From: Magnolia sinica
Lineage: Eukaryota; Streptophyta; Magnoliopsida; Magnoliales; Magnoliaceae
Direction: 5' to 3'
NCBI RefSeq assembly: GCF_029962835.1
Contig: NC_080583.1
Span: forward strand, 2,108,001-2,172,000
DNA length: 64,000 bases
The translations under genes were made by a program, and so were the position numbers. The notes beneath the pieces are model-generated. The model was not told the origin of the DNA and ran no database searches. It worked only from the letters and a program-made list of their open reading frames with translations. Shown piece after piece: positions 44,430 to 56,110 of the stretch. The number at the start of each line of letters is the position of its first letter. Position 1 is the first letter of the stretch.

Positions 44430-44623
44430 GGGACTATTGGATGGTAAGTTACTTATGCCTTGAGGAGCTTATTTTAATTTCTACTTATTAAACTAAAGTG
44501 TTTATCTTTAAATAAAAAAATTTAATTATAATTAATCATAAACCAAACTTACTTATCTTGAATAACTTATCTACTGCTGTAAATTGAATAAAATAACTTA
44601 TACGGTGGTATCCAAATGGGCCC
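44430..44623. mobile_element. Small Tourist-like MITE candidate (about 194 bp)
   Basis: Ends GGGACTATTGGATGGTAAGT and (reverse complement of the right end) GGGCCCATTTGGATACCACC are similar, and the interior is AT-rich. TAA precedes it, but the right flank is TTG, so the target duplication is not confirmed. Confidence 0.5.
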
Positions 44624-44984
44624 TTGGAAATTCAATCAATTATCAACCATCCATCCAAGAGCCAATTGAAGAACGGGCAACATAAGCGGACACATACACA
44701 CATGTTGTGTAGACAGGCGCGCCCAGTCAAGGACGTTCTTTCAAAACGCTGTTGTAAGTATGGCGCGAATTCCACCCTTAAGTCCTTTGAGAGATGGAAG
44801 GAGTGGGAGTTATTTCATATTTTAGCTGCTTATGGTCTACATACGCACTTAGAAACTGCAGAGGTTGCGTTTATGGACTCAAACCAACTAAAATGTGAAA
44901 CCCACTTTCACAATTTACAGTCCACAGCTCTGATTTAACGATCCTAAACTCTGATTTTCAGACGTGGCCTGTTTGTTGAAATAA

Positions 44985-45592
44985 GGGTCTGCTTGGGAGC
45001 GTGGATTTGGAACCCTGGATTCAGGACCCCCTTGGATTTGAAATCCTCCTATTGTGTTTGGCACCTTATATTGGGAATCATCTTCAATCCAAAAGTAGTT
45101 ATGCATGGTGTATTTATATGGGCTTGAATTTAATTACTAAATCAACTTTAATATCTTTAATTAATGAATGTATGTAATGTTTAACACAATGGCTGCAGTC
45201 AGCTCACTGAAATATATGCTTTGCCTGAAAATGATGAAATTACAAGTCTCGGATGGGCCACAAGCATAAAATCATGTCCGAGTGACTAACCAATGATGTT
45301 TAACCGTTGATTTACATGGACAATGTTTGGTTGGTGCTGATCATCATATATATTAAAGTAATTATAATGATGCAATTGATAACCTAATTGTTTTGGGACA
45401 TCATTAGTAGGCCACGTGCACACTAGAATAATAGTCCAGTGGCAGATATGTTACACATGCGACTCTTGGAAGGATTTTAGATGCAATCTAAGCTCTCCTC
45501 AATAGATTTCAAACACCCTCTTTGAGAGGATTCCAAACCCCTGCATTTGAAACCACCAGGAAATTCTAAATCCCCTGGTGCCAAATGAACCC
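44985..45592. mobile_element. Tourist-like (PIF/Harbinger) MITE, 608 bp
   Basis: Left end GGGTCTGCTTGGGAGCG and right end 'ggtgccaaatgaaccc' are imperfect inverted repeats, with TAA directly outside each (44,982-44,984 and 45,593-45,595). Mirrored 'ggatttgaaatcctcct' and 'gatttcaaacaccctc' stretches lie inside. Confidence 0.7.
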
Positions 45593-45894
45593 TAAGATGA
45601 TTGAACATTTTTCATTTTTAGCCCATCGAATGTCTACCAATATGATAATGAGAAAATCTAATAAGTATGATTTTTGGTTCATGATACATCCAAACTAATT
45701 TCAAGAGTCTATTGTGAATTACTTATCTATAGACATATAACTTTCAAGTGATTTCTGAGTGCCTATATATCACTCACCGCACTCTCTCAGAGTATTAAGT
45801 TTTTATCCAGAAAGACGGTCTCCACGGTTCCTATCTGTCTGTCTTTTTTAAGTATAAAACTAACAATTAGAGAGATTGAAATGTGGTTGCTCCA

Positions 45895-46990
45895 AGGGTG
45901 ACATGGTTGCCACCTCCAAAGCATTGATATAGGTGCGAAGGGCTCACCTCGATGATGCAATGTATATCCAGGCCGTACATCTATGTTGCCAGCTTATTTC
46001 AAGGTGTGATCAGATACAAATATTAGTTAAGTGGAGAATGTTACAAGAAACAGTAGTTATTGACCATTAAAAACCTTCAATGGGCCACAAATGTTTTGAA
46101 TCAACTTGATTTTCATTTTTTTTTTTTTTTTTTCATCCATACTTGTTTGACCTTATCAACGGGAATAGTCAACAAACGGTGCAGTAGACTCTCGGATGTT
46201 TCTAACAGAAGCATTCAACAACCACAATTTCCTTTAGTATGGTCCACCTAAATTTTTTATCTTACTCTCTTCAGACCATGTTACACCCTAAGATAAACTG
46301 ATAAAACATGTCCACAACATTAGAACTAGGCACCGAGTCGAGTTGGACCAAGTTAGGGCTTGCCTGGCTTGATTCGGTTTTAAAATATGCCTAACCCGAA
46401 CTTAACCCGACTTAGTACCGAGTTCAGCATACCTAACCCGATCCGAGTCTGGTATGCCCTAGACTGATCCGAACCGAGTCCGAACTAGCCAAAGGTACTA
46501 AGTTGAGTCGAGTTGGCACTGAGTCAAATCAAGAGATGAGGGAGGGAGGGAGTGGAGAGGAGAGAGAGGAGGAGGAGGAAGAGGAAGATACCGAGAGAAG
46601 GAAAGAGAGAGTTTGCGTTTGGATCGGGGTCGAGTGTGACGGTAGGGTTAAAGATACTTAGAAACTATGATATATATATATATATATATATTCGAGTTGA
46701 GTTGGGTTTCGGATTGAGTTGAGTATGACCTGATCGAGTTTCGAGTTGAATCGGGTTAAGTTATTAGGTAACTCGGACTCAACTTAGTTTGAATTTGAAT
46801 TAGGAGAAGCTTTTAGACCAACTCACCCATTCAATTCGGATTGAGTCGAATCTAAACGTGCCAGACAAATTGAATCAGGTGATTCGAGTTATTGGTGCCC
46901 ACCTCTACACAGCATGGATATACAATGCATGCATCAAGGTGGGCCCTACGGGCAGGCCACACCGACATAGCTGGTTCCACGTCGCAGCCA
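45895..46990. mobile_element. Foldback MITE, family A, interrupted by a hAT MITE
   Basis: The left part runs to 'ataaaacatgtccacaacat' (46,320) and the right arm resumes 'ggatatacaatgcatgcatc' after 46,915. The loop 'ttgaatcaacttgattttca' and mirror 'agtatggtccacctaaattt' are recognisable. Confidence 0.75.
46321..46907. mobile_element. hAT-type MITE (587 bp) nested in a family A MITE
   Basis: Left end TAGAACTAGGCACCGAGTCG and right end 'attggtgcccacctcta' are inverted. Flanking octamers CACAACAT (46,313-46,320) and CACAGCAT (46,908-46,915) match at 7 of 8. The interior is rich in 'gagtcgagttgg' and 'taacccgaac' words and includes a (TA)n run at 46,671-46,691. No transposase. Confidence 0.85.
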
Positions 46991-47269
46991 AGTCGCGCCC
47001 ACTTGCAATCTCTTATAGTCAAAAACTTCCAAAAGTTACTAAAAGATGATCGCTGACAGGTGGGCCCACTGGGGAAATTCAAATACCATGCGTCATTGAT
47101 GTGTATGGTGGCTTCAAAAAAGTATTTTTGTTTTTTCCTTTTTTTTCTCTTTAAGGTAGACTGTTGGATTAAGAATAATACGATCAGTATTCGACCCGTC
47201 AAATTAACGGACTCGATCTAATCCACGTACACGCGGATTGCATCCTGCCCACCTCCACGTACTTCGGTT

Positions 47270-47705
47270 TAGGCAAGGTATTCTGTGGGGCCCACCGTGA
47301 TCTATGTGTTTTATCCACGTCGTTCATTCATTTTAACGGATCATTTTTAGGTAGGAGCCTAAATCACATCCAAAGCTCAAGTGGACCACACCACAGGATG
47401 CAGTGTTAATAGTAACGCCTACCGTTGAAACTATCTTAGGGCCCACCGTGATGTATATTTGCCATCCAACCTTAAAAACTGATTACACTGACTTGGATGA
47501 AGGGAAAACACGAATATCAGCTAGATCAAAAACTTCTGCACCTCTCAAAAAGTTTTTAATGGTGTCCGTTTAATATTCATTGTGTGGTCCACTTAAGGCT
47601 TTGATTTGCCTCCTTTTTGGGCTCATACCCTAAAATGATCTTTCAAAATTGATGAACGGAATAGATAGAATAAATATATCAAGGTGGGCCCCACGGAACC
47701 GATAC
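47270..47705. mobile_element. Foldback MITE, family A
   Basis: 'ggggcccaccgtgatctatg' on the left and 'atatatcaaggtgggcccca' on the right, with core 'caagtggaccacaccacagg', loop 'gaatatcagctagatcaaaa' and mirror 'ttgtgtggtccacttaagg'. The outer terminus may include 'acgcggattgcatcc' at about 47,231; the right outer end is unclear. Confidence 0.8.
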
Positions 47706-47914
47706 GATACACAATGGAGGCACTGCAAGATAGAGACACTTTTATCATTCCACGCAATCTGTGGGGCCCACCCACGAGAATAGTTTCCCTCCGTCCGCGT
47801 TGATGACTCGAGAAGGAAGGCCCGCTCAATCATACTCCCCACTTGCATGGTGCGAACGCCAGAGGAAGGGAGAACTTCCCCTGCCACGTGTCGTGCCTTC
47901 GGACCGTCCCTGAC

Positions 47915-48439
47915 GGACGCGGATTTCCTGGTAAAGCAAGTTCCTGCCAAGGACGATGGGTGGGGCCACTGTGATGTTTGTGAAAAATCCACCCCGTCCA
48001 TCCGTTTTTCGAGCTCATTTGAGTAATCTCAACCAAAAATTAGGGGGATCAAAAACTCAAGTGGATCACACGAAAGGGAAAATTGTGGAAAGAAATTCCT
48101 ACCGTTGAAACCTTCCTGGGCTCCACCTTGATGTTTATATGCCATCCAAACCGTTTATAAGGCAATTTCCACTGGGATGAAGTTAAAAAATAAAAATTTA
48201 GCCTGATATAAATCTTTTCCTGTCATAAGAATGTTTCAACAGCACTCACTGAATCTCCACTTTTTCCTCATGTGTGTCCCGTATGAGATTTAGATCCACT
48301 CCATTTTTGTTGTGATGAACTAAAATGATCCAGTAAAACGGATGTACGGGTTGGATCTCTCACAAAATCTCGGTGGGCCCCAACCAGCATACATCGGCAG
48401 GAACTTCCTGCCAAAGGCTTTCGCGGGAAATCCGCGCCC
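47915..48439. mobile_element. Mutator-like MITE, family B (525 bp) with 9-bp target duplication
   Basis: GTCCCTGAC (47,906-47,914) and GTCTCTGAC (48,440-48,448) flank the element, 8 of 9 matching. Ends GGACGCGGATTTCCTGG and 'cgggaaatccgcgccc' are inverted, followed inward by mirrored 'aagttcctgcc' and 'ggcaggaactt'. The body is a foldback, 'ggatcaaaaactcaagtgga' against 'catgtgtgtcccgtatgaga'. Confidence 0.88.
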
Positions 48440-48449
48440 GTCTCTGACA

Positions 48450-49189
48450 CCACCGACTTCTCAGACTATTGTCGTCTTCAGCAGACACGTGGCATAGATA
48501 GGATGGCGAATCTCGAGAATTTGGCGAATTTTTTATTAATTGGTATTATCGTGATAATATCTCGAGGGTTTACAAAATCAGATTTTCGTGATTTTACAGT
48601 GATTTAATGTAAAATCTATTTAACCGCTAAAATAAATCATGTTCCACCTATATTTATAAATTTGAAAATCCTTCATTAGTTTAGAATAAATATTTTTTTA
48701 TATTTTATTTTCAGCGAGGATTTGCCCATTATACCGTCAGAGGCCGAGAAATTTCCGAGAACGAGATTTTCATTATGCTCGTGCAACCCGTCCGTACTGT
48801 GCGTAGATTATCCGTGCGACGTCCGGAATGGTTAGCTGCCAGCTGCACTCGCTTCACACATGAAAACGACCCACACGAGTGAAAAACATGGACCGTTCGT
48901 TTGACGATATATATCTAAGCATTCAGGCCTATACTATGTAACTTGGTGGGTTTTGCATGAATGAAGCAAATGGAATGGCTAAAAGAAGTTGATCAATGGT
49001 TGAAAATCCATACATATGTGTGGCCCAGTATTTGAATTTGTCGGTCTGATTTTTTACAGAATGAATCAATACAGGAAGATAACCTGAAAATCCGGTCCGA
49101 TCTCTCACACGTATGTCTTGTATCCACACGTGAACGGAGGGCACTTTGTAATGTACTCGAGCGACTGCGATTAGCTACTCAAACTCTTG
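48450..49189. other. Spacer with no recognised gene
   Basis: Contains 'ctcgag', 'gaatctcgagaatttggcga' and other low-copy-looking sequence directly left of copy 2. No ORF of interest. Confidence 0.4.
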
Positions 49190-50209
49190 CCTCAGTCGTC
49201 CAAATCCTGAATATTTGATACTCTGGCAGAATGTGAGGGATGATACGCGCATGCAGTTAGAAATTCTTGAGAATTTGCAAACGTGGCATACAAGCAATTC
49301 AAATAAAAAGACAGTCTAAATTATGCTTATCAGGTTAGATGTGTCATGCGCCATGCTGGGGCCCACACGCAGCTAGATGCACAAGATTTTCATCAGAAGC
49401 TAGTCGTGTGTGAGACGTTGTTCAGTTGGGCCCACCTCGAATAGACCAAAGTTGAGAAAATCCAGCCGATTGTGGGCCCCAGCCATCGGACGGATGTTTA
49501 AAACCAGGTCGGAGCGCACAGATGTAATGATCAGTGCTATTGGACGGCTGGCAGTGTCTGAGCATGTTTTTAACGGTGGTGGGGCCCTCTGGATGAATAT
49601 TTCAGATCATCACTGGTGGGTCACAGTCTATAGTTTCAGACATACCTGTTCCTGGTTTCAGAAAAACCAGTGGCTGGTTTCACCCCTCCCACTAAATCTA
49701 ATGTCCCATTCAAACCCAAGAAAAGATTCGTAGGCCGCTACACCACCCCAATTGATGGTCCAAATCAATCCCCACTTGCCCCAATACAGGTTGACCGGGT
49801 CAATGCCTGTGGGCCTCACCACGTGATAGGCTGTACTGGCGGCTTGCACGGTTCTTATGGATGGGACATGGAAGATCCGAAAATCTAACCGTTCATCAGA
49901 TACTGATAATCTATTTGTACTCATCAGCTCATAAGCGACATACATCCGTGCCCACCGGAGAAGTGTTCATCATCACCGTGAATTTACTTCATGGATGGTG
50001 GGGATGGTGGCAAACTGACACCTAAACAAGCGTGGACCCCATCGTGAAGATGATGATAAGCGAAATCCGAGCTAGATCACTTACTTAGGTGGGCCATTTC
50101 TGTAGGAAAAGATTGGACGGTGTAAAATAACTTGCCGAGTTCACATCCAACATAGACCACGTGTCCCACCTGGTCAGTCGATCCTTTAAGTTGGCACGCC
50201 TGTCGGGTG

Positions 50210-51020
50210 TAAGGATGCGGGGGAGATGTAAGTTTACCACGGGAGTTATTTGCTACTCCGCAATTGATGAAGGTTGATACGCAGGCACTTATAAACTGTA
50301 AACGTGGCATACATTCACTCGATTAAATAGACTAAATTGTCCAACACAACGTCGATAAGTGGAAATCCGAGAATTATATTCGTTCAACAATCCTAGCCTT
50401 TGCTTCTTGAACACTTGATTATTGAAATAGGATCATTGGACAATTTTCATTAGCCGTCCAATAAATGTCCAGCAATCCTCTAGTCAGATAATCAAATAAG
50501 CGTGATTTTTCGGTTCAAGATCCATCCAGGCTGGGACCCGTAATTAGACGGTTTAGTTTGATTACTTATATGCCAGTAAGTTCTTAGTTTCTAACTGCCT
50601 GTGTATCATCCATAACACTCTGCCAGAGTATCAGAGTTCCTCTCGTCAGTGCGTGGGATCCGAACATCATCATAGACGTTATGATTCTCTTGAGAATTCA
50701 TCAACTACGCGCCAGGTAGCGAACCATCTTTCCCTCAAACATGCCACTCCTGTGGGAAATCGCTACCATGAAAACGGTAGGCCCCTCAATGAAGATCACA
50801 TGAAACAAAAAATAGTCCATTATGTTTATCTTCCGGGCCACAAACTTAGAATCAATGGAGAACCGACGGTTTGATTCAACGCACAGCGTAGGCTGATATG
50901 ATCATCAGATAAGTTGTATTTTAAAATGCATGATCTCCATGGTGGGGCTTGTATTTTACACGGTACTGATTTTCTAAAAAGTGTGAATAATATAGTACGG
51001 CACCAATGGATGTAGGTTCT
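50210..51020. other. Copy-2-specific stretch, no gene
   Basis: Part of it ('taatcaaataagcgtgattt', 'ccgtccaataaatgtcc', 'ccagagtatcagagttcc') resembles 45,640-45,800 and 56,570-56,640, so a further dispersed repeat is present here. The 73-codon ORF at 50,653-50,874 shows no domain. Confidence 0.5.
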
Positions 51021-51465
51021 CCCTCCACGACGTGTCGGGAATATTTGCTATTATTTCGTACTCAGCAAGAAATATAGGTGGGCCACATGAACGTACGGAC
51101 AACTCCGCGTGATTTTATCCCAGTGGCGGGTGGTGGGCGGCTTTCAATTCTTCGAACCTCAGTCGAGGACATACACGTGTAAGTCGTCATGTACGTCTGT
51201 TGCACTGGGCCTTGATGTGGACGATCATGAACGTAGAACATTCACATGATTTATTAATTTCATCGCCGTGTTATTCAAAACCTTCCGAATTGTGGGCCAC
51301 ATTTGGGATGGGGCATGATCAAAAAGTTATCTTACCTTGAGAGATAATGTCAAATCTTAATTTAATTAGATTATTTAATTATTAAGTATACTTTGATTAA
51401 GTCAAACTAAAAAAAGTGTTAGGTAGGAAACTTCCTTGGCTAGTCATTGGGATTGTGTGCATTTA

Positions 51466-51890
51466 GGGCCTGTTTGGCCAGGCAGGCTGGATTGGATTAG
51501 ATTGTATTAGAAGGGATTGGAAGGAGTAATCCTGGGATTGGCCGGGCGTGCCAAACAAGCACGATGAAATTTTGCCTGGATTGGAGCAATCCCATGGGAT
51601 TGCCAGCAATCCACTGACATCACCATCATTACCTTGACATCCACCCAATCCCTCCTAATCCCACCTAATCCCATGATTTTTGCCTGGGACATGTTTGGAT
51701 GAACAAATTGGAAGGGATTGGCTGGGCGTAATCCCGGGATTGACTAGGCGGGCCAAACATACTTGGTGGTAGATTCCCTGGATTTAGCAATCCCATGGGA
51801 TTGCCTACAATCCACTGACACAGCCATCATTGAATGCAATCCACCCTATTACAATCTAATCCCGTGGGATGGGCCTGTCCAAACACGCCC
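51466..51890. mobile_element. Tourist-like MITE 1 of a tandem pair (425 bp)
   Basis: Ends GGGCCTGTTTGGCC and 'ggcctgtccaaacacgccc', with TTA on both sides (51,463-51,465 and 51,891-51,893). The interior repeats 'aatcccatgggattgcc' and 'ccactgacatcaccatcat' twice. The TTA target duplication is the hallmark of PIF/Harbinger. Confidence 0.85.
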
Positions 51891-51893
51891 TTA

Positions 51894-52348
51894 GGGTGTG
51901 TTTGGCCGGGCACTGGATATGGGATTATGAGGGTTATCCCACGCCATCTCATCCCATCCCTGTTTGGGATGGCGGGATGTACCTCGCCCTCGTAAACACC
52001 GCCCGTAGCTAACTTGGATTCTACCAATCCCAAGATGTGAATTTTCACCTCTATGTGCGGCCCACCAAGATATCAATGAGATATCCACTCCGTCCATCAT
52101 TTTCACCGGCCTACATTTAGTCATAAACTTATTTTTAGGCAAATATAAAAACAGTGAGTGGGGCACACTACAAGAAGCAGTGTAGATGCAAACCCATCCA
52201 TTTGGGACGGTCCAAACAGGCTGTTGTATATCCCATGGGCTATCCCAAACCCATGGGATCAAGGGACAAATACTGACACCACCATCATTACCTTAAAATC
52301 CATTCCATCCCACCTAATCCCATGGAATTGGTCCAACCAAACATGCCC
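51894..52348. mobile_element. Tourist-like MITE 2 of a tandem pair (455 bp)
   Basis: Begins GGGTGTGTTTGGCCGGGC directly after the TTA that ends element 1 and finishes 'ccaaccaaacatgccc' before TTA at 52,349-52,351. Inside, a small family A-like piece ('cggcccaccaagatatcaat', 'gagtggggcacactacaaga') is embedded. The empty site is at about 16,638 in copy 1. Confidence 0.85.
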
Positions 52349-52351
52349 TTA

Positions 52352-52564
52352 GATGGTCTAGATATTTAAATTACCAAGTATTATAGAGCTCAGATATTGC
52401 AACTGTCATCAATTATAATTTCTTTGTTTGGACAACTCTTATAGTGGGCATTGTAATTCTCATAAATTGTAATATTTGTATTTGGCTGACTTACAAATTG
52501 AGAATTATGTGTGGTGTATTTGTAATTTATCCATGAAGTGTCCAAACTAAGTAAACAAGCCTTG
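52352..52564. other. Copy-2-specific AT-rich insertion
   Basis: About 200 bases with mirrored 'aattataatttctttgtttgg' and 'gtgtccaaactaag'-like ends. Possibly another small MITE; termini not proven. Confidence 0.35.
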
Positions 52565-53870
52565 CTCAAAATCACTTATATTAGAAAATCCTAACTGCCC
52601 CTTCAATGTTTAGTGAAATGAGATAACCATACTGATTCCACTAAAAATGATCTGATTATTGATCTAAATCATCCATCATATGGTCCCAACCTTATTGCTA
52701 ATAAATATAAAAAAAAAAAAAAATCACTTTTGTCAAATGATCTTCACGCTCGTTTAATGGCTATTGAAATGGATGGTTTATGTTGATTATGTTGCAAATG
52801 GTTCAATCATTGCCAAGAATATCCATCATGTGGGTCCCACTTTTAGTTGCCCATACCTTTTGAAAAATTACTTCCATTGGAGAATCCTAAATGACTATTC
52901 AATGCTAAAGAAATGAATGGTCCATGTTAATAATATTATACATTTGGGTCCCATTCTTGATTTCCCACATTCTTGGAAAATCACTTTAGTTGAATGATCC
53001 AAATTTGGGAAAAGAAATTATGATGGTTCATATTAATCATGTTATAAATGTTCTGATCATTGATCATGTGAAAATAAATCATGTGGGTCCTATCCTCGAA
53101 TGCACATCCCTCTAAAAAATTATTTTGATTTCAGTGATCCTAATCTTCCAATCAATGTCTAGAAAAATTAATAGTCCATATTAATCATGCCACAAAGGGT
53201 CAGATCATTGATCTATAACCTGACATCCATGACATCCATCATATATGTCCCACTTGTGATTCATATCCTTCTAGAAATACCGATAAGGTTGGATGATTAT
53301 AACCCCCAATCAGTGGCTAGGAAAATGAATAACTGATATTGATCCTACTAAAAATGATTAGATCATTGATCTAGACCATTGATCATTTGGGTCCCACCCT
53401 TAGATGTTCACCCCCTCAAAAAAATCACTTTGATTGATAATCTCAATCTTCCAATCGATGCCTACAAAAATCATACCACAAGTGTTTTAATCATTAATTT
53501 ATTATATCGACTATGCAAGACCCATCCTTAATTGCCCATCCCTCTTAAAAATCACTTCGATTGGATAATCCTAACCTACAATCAACAGTTATGAAAATGA
53601 ATGGTCCACACTATTCATATATATTAAAAGTGGTTCCAATATTAATCTAGACATCCATCACATGGGTCCCACTTCTAATTGCCCATTCCTTTAAAATAAA
53701 AAATTAAAAAAAAATCACTTGATTAATCAACCTTCCAATCGGTTTCAAGGAAAATGGATAGTCCATGTTGACCATAATATAAATGGTGTCATCATTGATT
53801 TAGACCCTCAATTGTGCCTGCTCCATAGCTTTCATTGCCCATTCCTCTTAAAAACATTACTTCTGACCAA
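52565..53870. repeat. Degenerate tandem array, unit about 142 bp, about ten units
   Basis: Units start 'aaaatcacttt.attggat' near 52,568, 52,720, 52,862, 52,976, 53,115, 53,272, 53,422, 53,547, 53,709 and 53,849. They continue 'gaaaatgaatggtccat', 'attgatctagaccatccat' and 'atgtgggtcccac'. Units are strongly diverged from each other, so the array is old or escaping homogenisation. Copy 1 has about two. Confidence 0.85.
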
Positions 53871-53874
53871 TGAC

Positions 53875-55106
53875 CGTAAAGCAAGATATGCAAAATCCTT
53901 AATAGTTAGAGTAAAATTTCATCATCTTTTTAGAAATTGAAAGCATAAATTTTCTAACATCATAATATCCCGTGCTCATTTAAATTGTCAAGATCTTTTA
54001 TTCCCGTCATCGTTTGAACATCAAAATCATGAAGCTAATGGGTATTAAAATACTCAGCCATTCAAATTCTCCTAACACAAATGCACCTTACAATTTTGAT
54101 GCTAATAGGATTAGGAAATGTATATATGGGAATAGGTTGGCATGTGTACACAGTATCCAGTTCTTTCTCTCCTCTTATTTTTTGAATAAAAGTAATTTTT
54201 GTCTATTGTCTCTCTTTCATTCTCTTCTATTTACACTTCTTGTCTCCTCTTTATTCTTGTCCATGGATGTTAAGACCTTTCTCTCCATATCAATCATTGC
54301 TTGTATGATGCTTTAAAGCCCCTTGGGTAAGTATAGATTAGTTAAGTTTTATTCCACTTTCTATTAGTTCTCCCATCATGTACTTTTTTCTTTTGGTATT
54401 GGTGTACTCGAATATGTTAACATTGAGTGTTATTATTTTTAAAATTCTTATGATAAAGAATTGTTAAAATTGAAAAGTATGGTTGCAAAGCATTTGATGA
54501 GCTAGAGCCTTTGGGATATATCTTTAGAGCGATATCAAAAGGGCAATGAACCAAGCAGACTTGCAAATTGAAGAAAGAATCATTAGAACGCTCCATATAT
54601 GATATATATTTCTTATAAATCAAATACGCTTTCCTGTGTTAGAGAATTAGATTCAACAAATTAAAGGGATCTTGGGTTCAAGTCCTTGCCTTAGTGGTAG
54701 ACTCTGAGGAGTTTCAACAGAGGTATTGGGTTCGATACCCATAGGTGGTGAAATCCTAGTACGGTGGTGTGCATGGGTGTGTGTGAAAAAAGAAAAGCAA
54801 AAAAAAAGAAGCATGCTATGCTTCACCATATTGCATAAGAAGGTGAGCGGTATTAGGAATGCATTTTTGGTAGTAGAATTAAGAGTAATTAAGCAATGTA
54901 ACAACTTTGTGGTGGAGTTTTTTAAAAAAGTAAAAAGTTTATATAATCCAATAAAGGAAGTGGGTATAAGGATGAAAAATAACACTTAAGTAATGATCAT
55001 TTCATAAATTTTAAGGACCGATTTTCATGCTATGAGTGTTAATTCAACAAAAGAAGCTTATATAGAGAATGACGGTTAGTATGTAACTACAGAAAACGTT
55101 CTTTTT

Positions 55107-55141
<35 letters not shown>

Positions 55142-55260
55142 CTAAAGACCTAAAGTAGTTCTAAAATGGTAAAAATAAGTAATAATATTTTATTTTTATA
55201 AACACGTCAAACTTGTGAAATAAGGAAAAGACATGGCATAGAAAAGAATTTTCAAAATTT
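53875..55260 (+). mobile_element. Old LTR-retrotransposon remnant, copy 2 version
   Basis: Pairs with 17,705-18,960: TATA-like region, CT-rich leader ('ttctttctctcctcttattt'), 'ttaagacctttctctccat' and the gag-like stretch. The primer-site region is deleted ('gatgctttaaagcccc' in place of 'gatgttttacatggtac..'). A (GA)n run lies at 55,109-55,137. Confidence 0.45.
54662..54812 (+). mobile_element. tRNA-derived SINE-like element, copy 2, with empty site in the paralogue
   Basis: A-box TGCCTTAGTGG at 54,687-54,697 and B-box GGTTCGATACC at 54,729-54,739, followed by 'ggtggtgaaatcctagtacg', a GT stretch and an A-rich tail. Copy 1 reads straight through ('gattcagtaaaagaagcatg' at about 18,480-18,500) where copy 2 has the element between 'gattcaacaaa' and 'aaaagaagcatgc'. 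Confidence 0.8.
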
Positions 55261-55299
55261 TCACCAAAATCACCAATAATTTTAAAATTATCAACAATC

Positions 55300-56110
55300 T
55301 CTGACATCCACCACCCATTGAATAGGTTGGTCTACCATAATGATTGCGTAGTGCAAAAATCAACCCATTCCACAGCTGGTCACACCATATAAAACAATGA
55401 ATACTCACTAATATAACAAATAAGTATAGGTGTGGCTCCCTCTGATAGGTGGACGACTAAGTCAATTTTTTCATAAGGTGATCTCATGGTAGGGCCAACC
55501 TGTTGGATAAGTTAGATACCGCACATGCATAATAGCATAATATACATCCATTGGTTGGATGATATATTAGTGGTCCAACCGGCTGTGCATGAGAAAAATA
55601 ACGCGGGCTATTAGTTCATATATGCGTGTATTGTGTGTGTGCGTGCGCATGCATGCGTGCTAAATTAGAAAATGAAAGTGCGGTTCTGATGAGTGGATGT
55701 GGTGACTTTCTCACCAATTGATCTTCATTATGCTAAGTATGTGGTGGATCTGTAGGATGTTATACACGCCTAATAGATTGGAAGTTGTTCAATGGGTGGA
55801 TCAAACCATCATAAATTATAGTCCACCCAGCTGATAAATTCCAACCTCTCATATTTATACAACATCCAACCCATAGAATAGGTTGGCCCTATCATGATGA
55901 TTACCTTATGCAAATATCTGCCACATTCACTCATTGAGTGGACCACACTTGCATTTTTCTATTATCAATGGTAGACATTTTGTTCTGTGATTGGTCCTTC
56001 TGATGAGCAGATGGGGCTGATACTTGTATTTAGTGATCCTCATGGTGGGGGCAACCCATTGGATGGTTTGGATGTTGCACTTTCTTAATAAGTTGGGAGT
56101 TATCCACTAA
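55300..56110. repeat. Composite of another foldback repeat family
   Basis: Recurring and mirrored words: 'cccattgaataggttggtc' against 'caacccatagaataggttgg', 'tttcataaggtgatctcatg' against 'gatgattaccttatgcaaa', and 'tccaacctctcatatttata' against 'agattggaagttgttcaatg'. These suggest two or more overlapping copies of a 'ggttggccctaccatgat'-type element. Boundaries are not resolvable by eye. Confidence 0.5.
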
